NCBI RefSeq assembly: GCF_019203985.1
Contig: NZ_JAGSPD010000015.1
Coordinates: 16,377-80,376 of the forward strand
Origin: Winogradskyella luteola
Lineage (GTDB): Bacteria; Bacteroidota; Bacteroidia; Flavobacteriales; Flavobacteriaceae
DNA: 64,000 nt
Reading direction: 5' to 3'
Shown here: positions 34,465-44,584 of the stretch, in pieces
How the letters are laid out: each line of letters starts with the position of its first letter
Position numbering within the stretch: position 1 is the first letter of the stretch
The notes under the pieces: model-generated
What the model was told of the DNA's origin: nothing
What the model saw: only the letters and a program-made list of their open reading frames with translations
The model's database searches: none
Position numbers and translations under genes: made by a program

Positions 34465-35772
34465 TTAATAATCATCCATTCCTTCTTCGTTCAACACACC
34501 AAACAAAGAACTACCAAAGATTAGCAATATTATGCAGAAGTGCATAAAATAACTTAAACAGTGTCCCATCACAGCCCCTTTTAATCCAAAGACATCTATT
34601 AAATAAATACTGGACACATACATAATGACAAATAAAAAGATTTCGATAATTATAAAATGGGCAAACATTTTCTTAGCTAAAAACTTATAGGCAATAACCA
34701 TTGACATAACGCGCATAAAATCACCCAGTATTTGGTAACCAAACAAGTCTTCAATAGGTCTAAACTCTTCGGTAAATAATAGGTTAACCAACAACCCTCT
34801 GCTTAAATAAATAATACCCAAAATAACAGCAAATATTGGCAATACCGTTTTGTAAAAGCTAAACACCTCTTTTCTAAATTCCTTGTGCGAATCTATTTCT
34901 GCAAAACGGGGTAGAATATACAATGCCATTAATGAATTTATAAACATTAAATAATAATCAGAAACTCGGGTAACTGCCGTCCAATAACCAGCTTCCTTAA
35001 TACCAATTTCAGAAATGAGATAGTTTCTTATAATTATATAAACAATAGGCAAGGCAATTGATGATACTAAGGCCATAACCATAAATGGACCTAGCTTTTT
35101 AAGTATAGAAAATTTAATATTAGTAATCCTTATGTATGACATCAAATTTTTTCTAAATGCGATACCAACTATGGTAATCAAAAGGTTTAACGCAGGAGTT
35201 ATTACTACTGCAATTAGAGCACCATCTATTTTGTTTTGCCATATTAAAAGTATCGTCACCAGAAGTCCAAGTATCTGGCCAATGATATTTATGACTAATA
35301 AAATTTTGTATTTAGAAAAGCCATTCATTATTGAAAATACAAACATATTTAAAGCATAGAATGGCAAAACAATGGCCAAAGTCTCTATAACATAAGTATA
35401 GTTATTGTTTAGAAAGATTAAGCTATTGATATATTCGGCATTGTAATAACATATAAATGCCAACAGAATTGATGAGAAAAATCCAAAATAAAATACAGTA
35501 GATAATGTACCGGTAAGCTCAGTTATATTATTCTTACATCTTCCAATAAGCTTTACAACACCATCATATAGGCCGGCGATGGCAATAGACTGTATCGTAC
35601 TCAAAAAATTTCTAACATTACCTATTAATGCCATGCCTTCTGGCCCAACAAAAATGGCAATGAACTTAGAAATAATTATACCAGCAATAATTTTAATGCT
35701 GATATTAGCCGTATTAAGATTTGCCGCTTTTACTAAAACTTCATTATTTATGTAATGAAAAAACTTTTTCAT
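34465..35772 (-). CDS. Wzx-like O-antigen/polysaccharide flippase, copy 2
   Basis: The 435-residue paralogue of the downstream flippase shares KEAGYWTAVTRVS, FLAKKMFAHF, YKTVLPIFA and the VGPEGMALIGNVRN start. About 12 transmembrane helices are predicted by eye. Two adjacent flippases could serve different repeat units or act as one heteromer; the latter is inference. Its stop overlaps nothing, and its start codon touches the aminotransferase stop at 35772. Confidence 0.88.
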   Translation of the reverse strand: MKKFFHYINNEVLVKAANLNTANISIKIIAGIIISKFIAIFVGPEGMALIGNVRNFLSTIQSIAIAGLYDGVVKLIGRCKNNITELTGTLSTVFYFGFFSSILLAFICYYNAEYINSLIFLNNNYTYVIETLAIVLPFYALNMFVFSIMNGFSKYKILLVINIIGQILGLLVTILLIWQNKIDGALIAVVITPALNLLITIVGIAFRKNLMSYIRITNIKFSILKKLGPFMVMALVSSIALPIVYIIIRNYLISEIGIKEAGYWTAVTRVSDYYLMFINSLMALYILPRFAEIDSHKEFRKEVFSFYKTVLPIFAVILGIIYLSRGLLVNLLFTEEFRPIEDLFGYQILGDFMRVMSMVIAYKFLAKKMFAHFIIIEIFLFVIMYVSSIYLIDVFGLKGAVMGHCLSYFMHFCIILLIFGSSLFGVLNEEGMDDY

Positions 35773-36890
35773 TAATAGGAATTTAAAACTTCAATAACTG
35801 TTTTTAATTGTTCATCCGTCATTACCGGACTGATTGGCAAACTTATAACTCTTTCTTGAATTTGCTCGGTTAAAGGCAACTTTAAATGTGAAAATTGGCG
35901 AAATGCATTTTGCTTGTGCGGTGCAAGGGGATAATGAATCAACCATCCAACCTTATGCTCATCCAAAAATTTTGTAAAACTCCCCCTATCTTCTACTTCC
36001 ATGACAAAGGCATAAAATACGTGATTGTGTGAACCATCGTAAGACGGTAATTTTAATTTTGGATTACTAATGCCTTCTAAATACTGTTTGGCAATCGCTC
36101 TTCTCTTTTCATTATCTAAGTCTAAATACTTTAGCTTTATACTAAGAAATGCAGCTTGCAGATCATCCAATCGACTATTGAATCCTATAATTTCATTTTT
36201 ATACTTTTCTTTACTGCCATAATTTCTCAATAGAGAAACAGCTTCAAATAATTCTAAATCGTTAGTTGTTACAGCACCTCCATCACCAAGAGCTCCCAGA
36301 TTTTTACTCGGATAAAAACTAAATGCTGCGGCATGCGAGAGGTTTCCTGCTTTTAAACTTTTGAAGTTTTCATTTTCGGTGCTCGCAATAGCTCCATGAG
36401 CCTGTGCAGCATCTTCAATAAGCAATAAATCATTTGATTTACAAAGCTGCATTAAACTTTCATTATCAGCCAATTGCCCATATAGATGCACCATGATTAT
36501 CGCTTTCACATTTTCATCTAATGCTTTTTCAACATGTTCTATTGAAAGATTATAGGTGTATGGATTTGGCTCTATCAAAACAGGTTCTAGTTCTGCATGC
36601 AAGACAGATAAAATAGTAGCTATAAATGTATTGGCCGGAACAATAATTTTATCACCTTTTTTCAGTTTTCCTATTTGAATATAGCCTTTTAAAATCAATG
36701 TAAGTGCATCTAATCCATTAGCTGTACCTATACAATATGCTGTACCGCAATATTGGGCAAACTCGCTTTCGAATTTTGAAACATTCTCGCCTAAAATATA
36801 ATTTGAAGCATCTAAAGATTTAGAGAAAGCGGCTTTAAACTCGTTTCGGAATCGGTCATTAACTTTATGTAGGTCTAAAAACTTAATCAT
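35772..36890 (-). CDS. DegT/DnrJ/EryC1/StrS sugar aminotransferase
   Basis: The 372-residue PLP enzyme starts IKFLDLHKVNDRFRNEF and has YCIGTANGLDALTLIL, VHLYGQLADNESL, LIEDAAQAHGA and the Schiff-base lysine in SFYPSKNLGALGDGGAV (about residue 193). It closes with NSRLDDLQAAFL. FdtB/QdtB, VioA and DesV-type members transaminate keto-sugars. With the cupin isomerase in this locus a dTDP-3-keto-6-deoxyhexose is the most likely substrate. It overlaps the acyltransferase-like gene by 4 bp. Confidence 0.9.
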   Translation of the reverse strand: MIKFLDLHKVNDRFRNEFKAAFSKSLDASNYILGENVSKFESEFAQYCGTAYCIGTANGLDALTLILKGYIQIGKLKKGDKIIVPANTFIATILSVLHAELEPVLIEPNPYTYNLSIEHVEKALDENVKAIIMVHLYGQLADNESLMQLCKSNDLLLIEDAAQAHGAIASTENENFKSLKAGNLSHAAAFSFYPSKNLGALGDGGAVTTNDLELFEAVSLLRNYGSKEKYKNEIIGFNSRLDDLQAAFLSIKLKYLDLDNEKRRAIAKQYLEGISNPKLKLPSYDGSHNHVFYAFVMEVEDRGSFTKFLDEHKVGWLIHYPLAPHKQNAFRQFSHLKLPLTEQIQERVISLPISPVMTDEQLKTVIEVLNSY

Positions 36891-37867
36891 ACAAATACAT
36901 CATCTAACAGTTTATAGTTTTCTGTCTTAATCTTATAAAATCCTTGAGTGATTGATCGTGCTCCAAAACCTTCTTTCCAAAATTGAAGTCCTTTGTTGAC
37001 TTTTTGACCAACTTCAATATTTGACGTACCAAAACTAAAATAAGGTTTATCTTTAAACGTAATATCTAACAAATGTGTATGAAGGAAATCTAAACTCCCC
37101 AATTCGTTTTTGTCTGCGTTTCCCGAAATATATTGGCAGTGTGCTACATTATGGGTTTCAAAAATTGTAGTGCCACCAACAATGACATCATTGTAAAACA
37201 CATTGAATTGCCTTATGTTTTTCGGAAATCTAGATTTCAAAAGATTAATTTCTTCTAAAGTGTGTACGGGTTGCACACCGTGTTTAGACTTTAAATTAGG
37301 AATTAATATAGCTTTCCAAAACAGGTCTAAGTTATCCGACTCTTGAACTTTTAAATTATGCTTCCGACCTCTTTTGAGACCTTCTTTTCTACTATTGGAA
37401 TAGGATTTAAAATTTAAATCTACAACCGAGTGCATATCATTTCTCAATAGCTCTGCATTGGTTTTAAAACATAGATAAAGCATTGTATTATTAGTGGTAT
37501 TTTGAAGATAAATACTTGGCAACTCCTTTAGAATTAAACTATCAACTTCTTTTTCATTAAGAAACTTTAATATAGCCTTAAAAACCAGAATCGCATCTTC
37601 AGACTTTAACTCTTTTGTATAGATCAAACCTCCATAACTTAGGCCTTGATGCGAATAGACTTCATTACCTATTTTATTAGCTGGTAATAAAGCTAGTAGT
37701 TTATTATTTTTATAAGCCATCAATGAATAGTCCTGAAATCTATCGCAATGGTAATCCATAAAGTCTCTTTGAAACAGAAAAGTCTGTTGATTGCTTGATT
37801 CAACAAAGCTATCCCATTCATCTTTATTTGTTCGTTGATATAGAGTAATATCCAATGGTTGCATCAA
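36887..37867 (-). CDS. FemAB/GNAT-like acyltransferase
   Basis: The 326-residue protein shows the FemAB/GNAT double-fold: WDSFVESSNQQTFLFQRDFMDYH, LLALLPANKIGNEVYSHQGLSYGGLIY, a basic segment RKEGLKRGRKHNLKVQES, and VIVGGTTIFETHNVAHCQYISGN. FemAB-like proteins often N-acylate amino sugars in polysaccharide loci. Here it probably acylates the amino sugar made by the adjacent aminotransferase. It lies first in the minus-strand operon. Confidence 0.78.
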   Translation of the reverse strand: MMQPLDITLYQRTNKDEWDSFVESSNQQTFLFQRDFMDYHCDRFQDYSLMAYKNNKLLALLPANKIGNEVYSHQGLSYGGLIYTKELKSEDAILVFKAILKFLNEKEVDSLILKELPSIYLQNTTNNTMLYLCFKTNAELLRNDMHSVVDLNFKSYSNSRKEGLKRGRKHNLKVQESDNLDLFWKAILIPNLKSKHGVQPVHTLEEINLLKSRFPKNIRQFNVFYNDVIVGGTTIFETHNVAHCQYISGNADKNELGSLDFLHTHLLDITFKDKPYFSFGTSNIEVGQKVNKGLQFWKEGFGARSITQGFYKIKTENYKLLDDVFV

Positions 37868-38049
37868 CCAAAAATAGTTTTAATTTTTATTTTCGGTTTA
37901 AAAAATTGGTTTTTTAATGCCTATATCTATTTAGTAGGTCATGTTCAGTCTTAATATTAAGTTCCCAGAGCTACATTCTTCCTTAAAAGTTTCAGGACAT
38001 TAGTAATCAACGCTTATTATTTTATATTAGCAAAAAATAATCCGATTGA

Positions 38050-39627
38050 TTGACTGTGAACAGTAAGAACCTATATAAATTCCTTTTTTTTGGAATACTG
38101 ATTTTTTATATGATAGCGTATGGACCTTATGGCATAGATGAGGGAGATATGGGGTCTATTTTTGGTATATCATGGAGTATGTACAACGGTTATTTTCCAC
38201 ACAGAGATTTTGTGTATATAAAGCCTGCATTCTCTCCTTATTTTCATTCGCTACCACTTTATATATCAGAAACTTATGCCTATCTAATTAATCGGTATTT
38301 ATATTTTGCACAGGTATTCACTTATTCTTATTTAGCTAGTGCCATTGCTTTTAAGTTATTAAACCTTCCTAAAAAGTATATCTTTTTTATTGCTACTATT
38401 GGTGCATTAGTTTCTATTCATAATTATCCACCAATGCCTTGGAACACTGTAGATGGTCTATTCTTTAGTATTATTGGCCTGTTCTTTGTCACTAAAACCA
38501 CCAAAAAATGGTGGTGGATCGTTTTAGGTGCGTTTTTTCTTTTTTTAGGAGCTTTATGCAAACAGCCTTTTTATTTTTTCCCGCCACTCGTGGCTTTGTT
38601 TTTGTTATTTGGAAAGGATTTAAAAGCTTTCATTATATTAAGTATTAGCGGCCTATTATTTGCTGGTGTTTTTATTCTCTTATTTTGGTGGCAAGATGCT
38701 CTCAACCCTTTTATTGAACAGATGTTCAGTTTTACCTCTGGTTCTAGCTTACTAAATACTGGCGTGAAGTCTTATTATTTAGGAATTAAGTTTCATGTTT
38801 TATATATAGTCATTACAATTATTGGCATTTGGCTTGCTAAAAAATATCTCAGTAGAAATTTAGCATTTTTACTAATTCATGTTCTTATAGTTACCATATT
38901 TGTATGGTTATACTATAAAAACGAAAGTCTATACAAACCTTTAAAATATGGCATCATCCATATTCTATGGGCATTTGGTGTTTTATATTCGATTGTAAAA
39001 AGTATAAAGCAACCAAAGTATACGATTTTGGTTGTGCTGTTTGGTTTATCCTGGTGTGCTTCTATAAGTAATGGTTATAATACACCTATCGATTTCTCAA
39101 CACCATCTATTTTATTCATTTCAATACTTACCTTAGGTGAGACGTTTACCATAAAAAAATGGACTCCACCATTACTTATAGGTATTTATTTGGGAACTTT
39201 CTATTTAGGATATCAATATCCATTTAACGAAGAGAATCGCAATCAATTAAATCATAACTTAGGCAACTTATATCCACATTTACAAACCATCCATACCAGT
39301 AAAGAGCGGTATGATAAGTTTGAAGAGCTAAAAGTATTATCAAACAGATACGATAACTTTACGATTCTACCATCAATGACCTTAGGCCATTATATTACCA
39401 ATACCGTAAACCCGATTGGTGTAGATTGGGTATTTAATCACCACCTCGCAGACGAATTAGAGAACTATAAACAAATGCTTAGTGATAAAAACCTGACCAT
39501 TTTTATAGAAAACTTTGAAGACCACAAAGATAATTACCAAGAGACATCTTTACTAACGGTTTTTGTTGTTGATAATTGGGTACTTAAAGAAAAACACAAA
39601 CACTTTAGGGTTTATCAACAACGCTAA
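38050..39627 (+). CDS. GT-C-like polytopic membrane glycosyltransferase
   Basis: The 525-residue protein has about ten transmembrane helices and, after the first, the acidic loop GIDEGDMGSIFGISW. Acidic residues at this spot bind metal or lipid-phosphate donor in GT39/GT83-like GT-C enzymes. A soluble C-terminal domain follows residue 400. Start codon choice is TTG at 38050 or GTG at 38056; no ATG lies before the first helix. It probably uses a polyprenyl-phosphate sugar, perhaps made by the adjacent DPM1-like GT2. Confidence 0.75.
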   Translation: MTVNSKNLYKFLFFGILIFYMIAYGPYGIDEGDMGSIFGISWSMYNGYFPHRDFVYIKPAFSPYFHSLPLYISETYAYLINRYLYFAQVFTYSYLASAIAFKLLNLPKKYIFFIATIGALVSIHNYPPMPWNTVDGLFFSIIGLFFVTKTTKKWWWIVLGAFFLFLGALCKQPFYFFPPLVALFLLFGKDLKAFIILSISGLLFAGVFILLFWWQDALNPFIEQMFSFTSGSSLLNTGVKSYYLGIKFHVLYIVITIIGIWLAKKYLSRNLAFLLIHVLIVTIFVWLYYKNESLYKPLKYGIIHILWAFGVLYSIVKSIKQPKYTILVVLFGLSWCASISNGYNTPIDFSTPSILFISILTLGETFTIKKWTPPLLIGIYLGTFYLGYQYPFNEENRNQLNHNLGNLYPHLQTIHTSKERYDKFEELKVLSNRYDNFTILPSMTLGHYITNTVNPIGVDWVFNHHLADELENYKQMLSDKNLTIFIENFEDHKDNYQETSLLTVFVVDNWVLKEKHKHFRVYQQR

Positions 39628-39640
39628 TCAAAAAAAATGA

Positions 39641-39648
39641 TAGCTTTG
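39641..39648 (+). promoter_or_regulatory. -7 element of the 39665 glycosyltransferase gene
   Basis: TAGCTTTG is an exact TAnnTTTG match 17 bp before the ATG, in the 37-bp gap after the GT-C gene. No clear -33 TTTG is present. Confidence 0.45.
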
Positions 39649-39664
39649 TAGTACAAGTTAAATT

Positions 39665-40609
39665 ATGAATTTTAAAGATGCTACACTCTCATTGGTAATC
39701 CCTCTCTATAATGAAGAGGAAAATATACAGCAGCTATTAAAAAATATTGATGAGGCTTTAGAAGGTCTTAAATTTGAAATGATTTTGATTGATGATTTTT
39801 CTACAGACAAAACTGTTAGCGAAATCAAAAGGTTAAATCATCCAAAGGTTAAACTCATTGAACTTCGCAAAAATTATGGACAAAGTTCTGCCCTTGCTGC
39901 AGGATTTGATAATGCCAGCGGGGATTATATCATTACACTAGATGGTGATTTACAAAATGACCCGATGGATATTTTACCAATGCTTCAAAAACTACAAAAA
40001 GAAGATTGGGACGTTGTTGTAGGAATTCGCAACAAACGAAAAGATAATTTTGTAAAAAAACTACCTTCGAAAATTGCAAACTTTTTAATTAGGAAAGCCA
40101 CCAAACTTAACATTAAAGATCATGGTTGTGCTCTTAAAGTATTTAAAAAGGAAATCGCTAAAGAATTAAATCTCTATGGGGAAATGCATCGTTTTATAGG
40201 TTTGCTCGCCTATCTAAATGGCGCCCGTATTGGGGAAATAAATGTAAAGCATCATCACAGAATTCACGGAAAATCTAAATATGGTTTGGGCAGAACGTTT
40301 AAAGTTGTAAATGATATTCTGCTCATCTTGTTTCAGCGTAATTATCTTCAAAAACCACTGTATTTGTTAGGCAATCTTGGAATTTTCTTCTTTGCGCTTG
40401 GAGCCATCATAAATGTATATTTGTTGATTGAAAAAATCCTTGGTAATGATATTGGAGATAGACCATTACTTATTTTAGGCGTACTATTTTTACTTGTAGG
40501 AGTTCAGCTTTTTACTACAGGCATTGCTATAGACTTACAAATGCGAACATATTACGAAACTCAAAACACTCGTCCTTATAAAATTAGAGAGATTACTGAT
40601 TTTGATTAA
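39665..40609 (+). CDS. Polyprenyl-phosphate glycosyltransferase, DPM1/ArnC/GtrB-like
   Basis: The 314-residue GT2 has SLVIPLYNEEENIQQLL, LIDDFSTDKT, GQSSALAAGFDNA and the metal-site TLDGDLQNDP. Two transmembrane helices follow (about residues 235-300). This matches ArnC/GtrB/DPM1 enzymes that charge undecaprenyl phosphate with a sugar for use by GT-C enzymes. Both flanking membrane proteins (38050 and 40630) are plausible users. Confidence 0.9.
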   Translation: MNFKDATLSLVIPLYNEEENIQQLLKNIDEALEGLKFEMILIDDFSTDKTVSEIKRLNHPKVKLIELRKNYGQSSALAAGFDNASGDYIITLDGDLQNDPMDILPMLQKLQKEDWDVVVGIRNKRKDNFVKKLPSKIANFLIRKATKLNIKDHGCALKVFKKEIAKELNLYGEMHRFIGLLAYLNGARIGEINVKHHHRIHGKSKYGLGRTFKVVNDILLILFQRNYLQKPLYLLGNLGIFFFALGAIINVYLLIEKILGNDIGDRPLLILGVLFLLVGVQLFTTGIAIDLQMRTYYETQNTRPYKIREITDFD

Positions 40610-40629
40610 AAGAAGTGTAGTTTTATTTT

Positions 40630-41946
40630 ATGAATAAATTTAAAATCAATTTTATAAAGCTCAATCCAAAAACATCTATTTTACTCTTAGTCTATCTAAT
40701 TGTATTTCTCTTCTGTACATTCAATGAGCCTCTTTATTCGCCAGACACATACAGTTACTTAAGAGCTATGCCTTACCGCCAAATGGGTTACGTTATCTTT
40801 CTGAAAGTTTTTACCACATTATTTGGGTCTTTTTACGATGTTATAGTTGTTATTTTTCATGCCGTTTTTAGCTTGTTTGGTGTGCATTATTTTTTTATAA
40901 GAATTTCAAAAGTTTTTAAACTTAGTAATCTTCAAAGATCGCTATTACTCATTATTTTAATATACCCTTTTTTCCCACCACTAAGCATAGCCAACAACCT
41001 ATGCTCAGAAGGTTTGGGTTATGGCTTATATCTTATGTTTATTGCTATGGGTATTGATATTTTGTTCAATAAGAAATATCAAAACCTTAAGTATTATCTC
41101 ATTGTCTACTTGGCTTTGGTTTCTGTAAGAAGTCAATTTATCTTTTCAACTTTAATCTTTGCTGGCACTTATTTTTTAATGTATCGAAAAGAGTTACTTC
41201 AAAAAAAGCACATCTTAAATATTTTAGTGTTTGTCGGTATCATACTAGTCGCTAGTATTACAGAACGCACTTATCACAAAATCAAAGATGGTTTTTTTAA
41301 ACCCACACCTTTAGGTTACACAAGTGCCGCAACAGCCCCAATTTATCTTTCAGACAAAGCTGACTATAAGCTGATAGAAAATGAAGACTATAGAGAAATT
41401 TTTAAGATAAGTTACGATAGTCTTATCAAAAAAGATTTATTGATAAAGCCTGAATATACTACAAAGGAAGCCTATAAGTTTTTTCATGATAACTTGCCTA
41501 AAATTTGTAACCAGACCGTTAGAGAGGTTGGCAAAGCATATTACTCTATTAAACCCACACCTAAAGAATGGAGCGATAGCCAAGCTAACTCTTATATTTT
41601 TTTTGAAACCGAAGCTGCATGTAAAGAATACACCAAAGTCTTGATTCTAAATAATCTTAAAGAATGGTCAAAATTATTTTACGCAAACATTACATATGGC
41701 TTTAAATATCAACTTTTACTCTGGTTTGTAGTTCTTATGTTTTTCTTTAGTCTCATCAAAACTTTTCTGAATTATGAAAAAGAGTATAGCATTATATTCC
41801 TTTTATCATCACTTATATTATCAAATGCTATGTTTGTAGCATTTGCCGTTCATTCTATACAGCGTTACCTATTCTATAATTATGCTTTAATATTTTTATT
41901 GTTTCTTAGCACATACAACCTTTTAAGACGTGGACAAAAACCCTGA
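40630..41946 (+). CDS. Polytopic membrane protein, probable GT-C glycosyltransferase
   Basis: The 438-residue protein has about nine transmembrane helices and an acidic first loop (PLYSPDTYSYLRAMPYRQMGY). That motif is like GT-C glycosyltransferases acting on polyprenyl-phosphate sugars, but the overall match is weak. It follows the DPM1-like gene by 20 bp and overlaps the next GT2 by 17 bp, so the three genes form a plus-strand operon. Confidence 0.65.
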   Translation: MNKFKINFIKLNPKTSILLLVYLIVFLFCTFNEPLYSPDTYSYLRAMPYRQMGYVIFLKVFTTLFGSFYDVIVVIFHAVFSLFGVHYFFIRISKVFKLSNLQRSLLLIILIYPFFPPLSIANNLCSEGLGYGLYLMFIAMGIDILFNKKYQNLKYYLIVYLALVSVRSQFIFSTLIFAGTYFLMYRKELLQKKHILNILVFVGIILVASITERTYHKIKDGFFKPTPLGYTSAATAPIYLSDKADYKLIENEDYREIFKISYDSLIKKDLLIKPEYTTKEAYKFFHDNLPKICNQTVREVGKAYYSIKPTPKEWSDSQANSYIFFETEAACKEYTKVLILNNLKEWSKLFYANITYGFKYQLLLWFVVLMFFFSLIKTFLNYEKEYSIIFLLSSLILSNAMFVAFAVHSIQRYLFYNYALIFLLFLSTYNLLRRGQKP

Positions 41947-43081
41947 ACTTTCTATAGTAATGCCATGCCTCAATGAGGCAGAAACTCTAGCCATCTGTAT
42001 TAAAAAAGCACAATCGTTTTTTACTACCTACAAAGTTGACGGAGAAATAGTCATTGCTGATAACGGGAGTACAGATGGCTCTATTGAGATTGCAAAATCA
42101 CTAAACACAAAAGTGATTCATGCTGAGAAAAAAGGATATGGAAGCGCACTAAAAGCTGGTATTACCGCATCCAAAGGCACTTACATCATTATAGGAGATG
42201 CAGATGACAGTTACGACTTTGGTAATCTTATGCCTTATCTCAAAAAATTGCGAGATGGTTTTGATCTGGTTATGGGAAATCGATTTAAAGGCGGAATAGA
42301 AAAAGATGCTATGCCTTTTTTGCACAAATACCTTGGCAATCCTGTATTGTCATTTATTGGCCGTTTATTTTTTAAGATTAAAATAGGTGATTTTCATTGT
42401 GGTTTAAGAGGATTTTCAAAAGCGGCTTATAATAAAATGAGCCTAAAAACTTCAGGTATGGAGTTTGCTTCCGAAATGGTCGTAAAATCTAAGTTGAATA
42501 GCTTATCCATTACTGAAGTCCCAACAACTCTGAAGAAAGACGGTAGAACAAGACCACCACATTTAAATACATGGAGTGATGGCTGGAGGCATTTACGATT
42601 TCTAATGCTTTATGCGCCTAATTGGTTATTCCTTTATCCTGGCATTGTGTTAGCCTTAATTGGATTGATATTATCAACTGTATTAGTTATTCAACCTTTA
42701 AAAATTGACGGCTTAACCTTAGATGTTCACACATTACTTTATGCCTCATCTTTTTTATTGGTCGGTTTTCAGTTTATTATTTTTTATGGGCTTACAAAGA
42801 TTTTTGCCGTTGAGAATGAATTATTGCCAAAGTCTAATCGTTACAATAAACTCTTCAAAATTATTAATCTCGAAAGAGGGCTTGTTATTGGTTTTATTGC
42901 TTTAAGCATCGGACTATTCTTAAGCCTTAGAGGTCTATCGGTTTGGAGTGACACTAACTACGGAACCTTAGATGCAAGCACTACATTACGTCTAATTATA
43001 CCTGCGATTACTTTATTGCAATTAGGTATTCAAACCATATTATTCAGCTTGTTTTTTAGTGTTTTAGGATTAAAGAAATAG
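41930..43081 (+). CDS. Membrane-anchored glycosyltransferase family 2
   Basis: The 383-residue GT2 begins with GTG at 41930 (VDKNPELSIVMPCLNEAETL), overlapping the previous gene by 17 bp. It has IADNGSTDGSIEI, GYGSALKAGI, IIGDADDSYDF and the acceptor-side motif DFHCGLRGF. Four transmembrane helices end the protein. It resembles DPM1-like dolichol/undecaprenyl-phosphate transferases. Its stop abuts the convergent gene at 43082. Confidence 0.9.
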   Translation: MDKNPELSIVMPCLNEAETLAICIKKAQSFFTTYKVDGEIVIADNGSTDGSIEIAKSLNTKVIHAEKKGYGSALKAGITASKGTYIIIGDADDSYDFGNLMPYLKKLRDGFDLVMGNRFKGGIEKDAMPFLHKYLGNPVLSFIGRLFFKIKIGDFHCGLRGFSKAAYNKMSLKTSGMEFASEMVVKSKLNSLSITEVPTTLKKDGRTRPPHLNTWSDGWRHLRFLMLYAPNWLFLYPGIVLALIGLILSTVLVIQPLKIDGLTLDVHTLLYASSFLLVGFQFIIFYGLTKIFAVENELLPKSNRYNKLFKIINLERGLVIGFIALSIGLFLSLRGLSVWSDTNYGTLDASTTLRLIIPAITLLQLGIQTILFSLFFSVLGLKK

Positions 43082-44575
43082 CTATGGGATATAAAATTCT
43101 TTGAGTATTACCTGATCATAATCGTTTATATATTCATAGATACCATTAGAAACTCCATGCCTCAGAACTTTATAACTTACATCGGCTTCAAGATGTTTTA
43201 AATAAGCATTGTTATCCGACAGATAGGTAAAGAGCAAACGAAAAACATTTACTGAAGTTTTAAACTTATCATTAAAGCTAGGCTTTTCGTTATTTGGCCA
43301 GTGTATAGACAATTGGCTACTGTAAATTGAGTAAATCAGATCTCTATCTTTTGTCACAGTATCTGCTTCACTGGCATAATTAAAACCTACATAACCTCCA
43401 TGGTCTGCAGCAATTATGATTAACGCATCTTTATCGTATTCCTTTATTAATTCTATTGCAGACCTAAGCACCGTATTTGCTTCTTTAAGGTTATTTAGCC
43501 ACTCTCTTCTTTCTACAGCTTTATCGTTACTAGAGTTTTTTTTCTTGCTCTTAATATGCCATGGTTTAAGTATTTGAACAAAGACAAATTTTGGTTGTTC
43601 TGTGGCATTAGAAACAGTAGATTTTAAATCTCTACTTATATCTATTGGTTTAGCAATTCCTGGGCTTATATAAGGAAAATCACCATAAGTGATATTACAG
43701 TAATCATAGCCCATTTCTGGTCTGTTAAACATCATATAGCCTGTTTGCGTTATAAAATGGGTACTGTAACCATTATTCTTAAATATCTCTAAAACAGGAT
43801 TTTTAGAAACAATCATGTTTCGTGCATTATACAGTTCAAAATTAGAAATGCGCTTGTTATAATAATGGTGTTTCATCATAAAGAATGATGAATTAGAGGA
43901 TAATGTTGTAGAATAATTGCTTCTAAAATAGGGGTAATGTGTAAAATTGTTATCAGTTAGGAAAGCTTCGAATTCAGAATTATCATAATCATAATAGCCT
44001 CTATCAAGTTCTGAAAAATTAGTATAACCATCTGGTTGAATCATATAAACATTAGGCTTTTTCTTAAACTTTACCTTAACAATATCATCGGGCAGGTTCT
44101 GCCAAGTATTGGATATACTTAGGTTTGTATAAATTGTATATGCGAGACTAAAGGCACTAACAAAGGCCAATAAAAATTGCAATAGCAACAAACGTTTAAG
44201 ATGTTTTTTGAGATACAAAGCAAACAATACAGCTATTAGTATGATGAAAACTATTTTTTTACGTTGTACGCCAGAATACGTAATGGTTTTAATAAGGAAC
44301 AAAAAGGTAAACACATTAAGAAATGTCAATACCATCAGACTGTTTTTCTCTTTGTCTAACCTTTTTAATATCCAATGCACTGCAGTAAAAATTAAAGATG
44401 GCAGTACTAAAAAGATTGATATAAAAAACACCAAATGTTCAAAAGAATTTACGATAGAAAAGTTTTTAGAATAGACATATATCATTGGATACAAACCAGA
44501 TGCCAGTCCATAAACTGCAGGGTACAATTTGTCGCTTTTTAAAAATTTTTGAATGGATGCTCTTATATTCATCAA
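43082..44575 (-). CDS. Membrane-anchored alkaline-phosphatase-fold protein, paralogue 1
   Basis: The 497-residue protein has four to five N-terminal transmembrane helices (residues 20-155) and an exported catalytic domain. Metal-site motifs are NVYMIQPDGYTNFS (D182, candidate nucleophile T185), KPWHIK (H340) and IIAADHGGYVGFN (D391, H392). This plan recalls EptA and LtaS lipid-head-group transferases and sulfatases, but the N-terminal motif is unlike either, so the transferred group is unknown. Two paralogues sit upstream in the same operon. Confidence 0.8.
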   Translation of the reverse strand: MMNIRASIQKFLKSDKLYPAVYGLASGLYPMIYVYSKNFSIVNSFEHLVFFISIFLVLPSLIFTAVHWILKRLDKEKNSLMVLTFLNVFTFLFLIKTITYSGVQRKKIVFIILIAVLFALYLKKHLKRLLLLQFLLAFVSAFSLAYTIYTNLSISNTWQNLPDDIVKVKFKKKPNVYMIQPDGYTNFSELDRGYYDYDNSEFEAFLTDNNFTHYPYFRSNYSTTLSSNSSFFMMKHHYYNKRISNFELYNARNMIVSKNPVLEIFKNNGYSTHFITQTGYMMFNRPEMGYDYCNITYGDFPYISPGIAKPIDISRDLKSTVSNATEQPKFVFVQILKPWHIKSKKKNSSNDKAVERREWLNNLKEANTVLRSAIELIKEYDKDALIIIAADHGGYVGFNYASEADTVTKDRDLIYSIYSSQLSIHWPNNEKPSFNDKFKTSVNVFRLLFTYLSDNNAYLKHLEADVSYKVLRHGVSNGIYEYINDYDQVILKEFYIP

Positions 44576-44584
44576 TATAGAATT

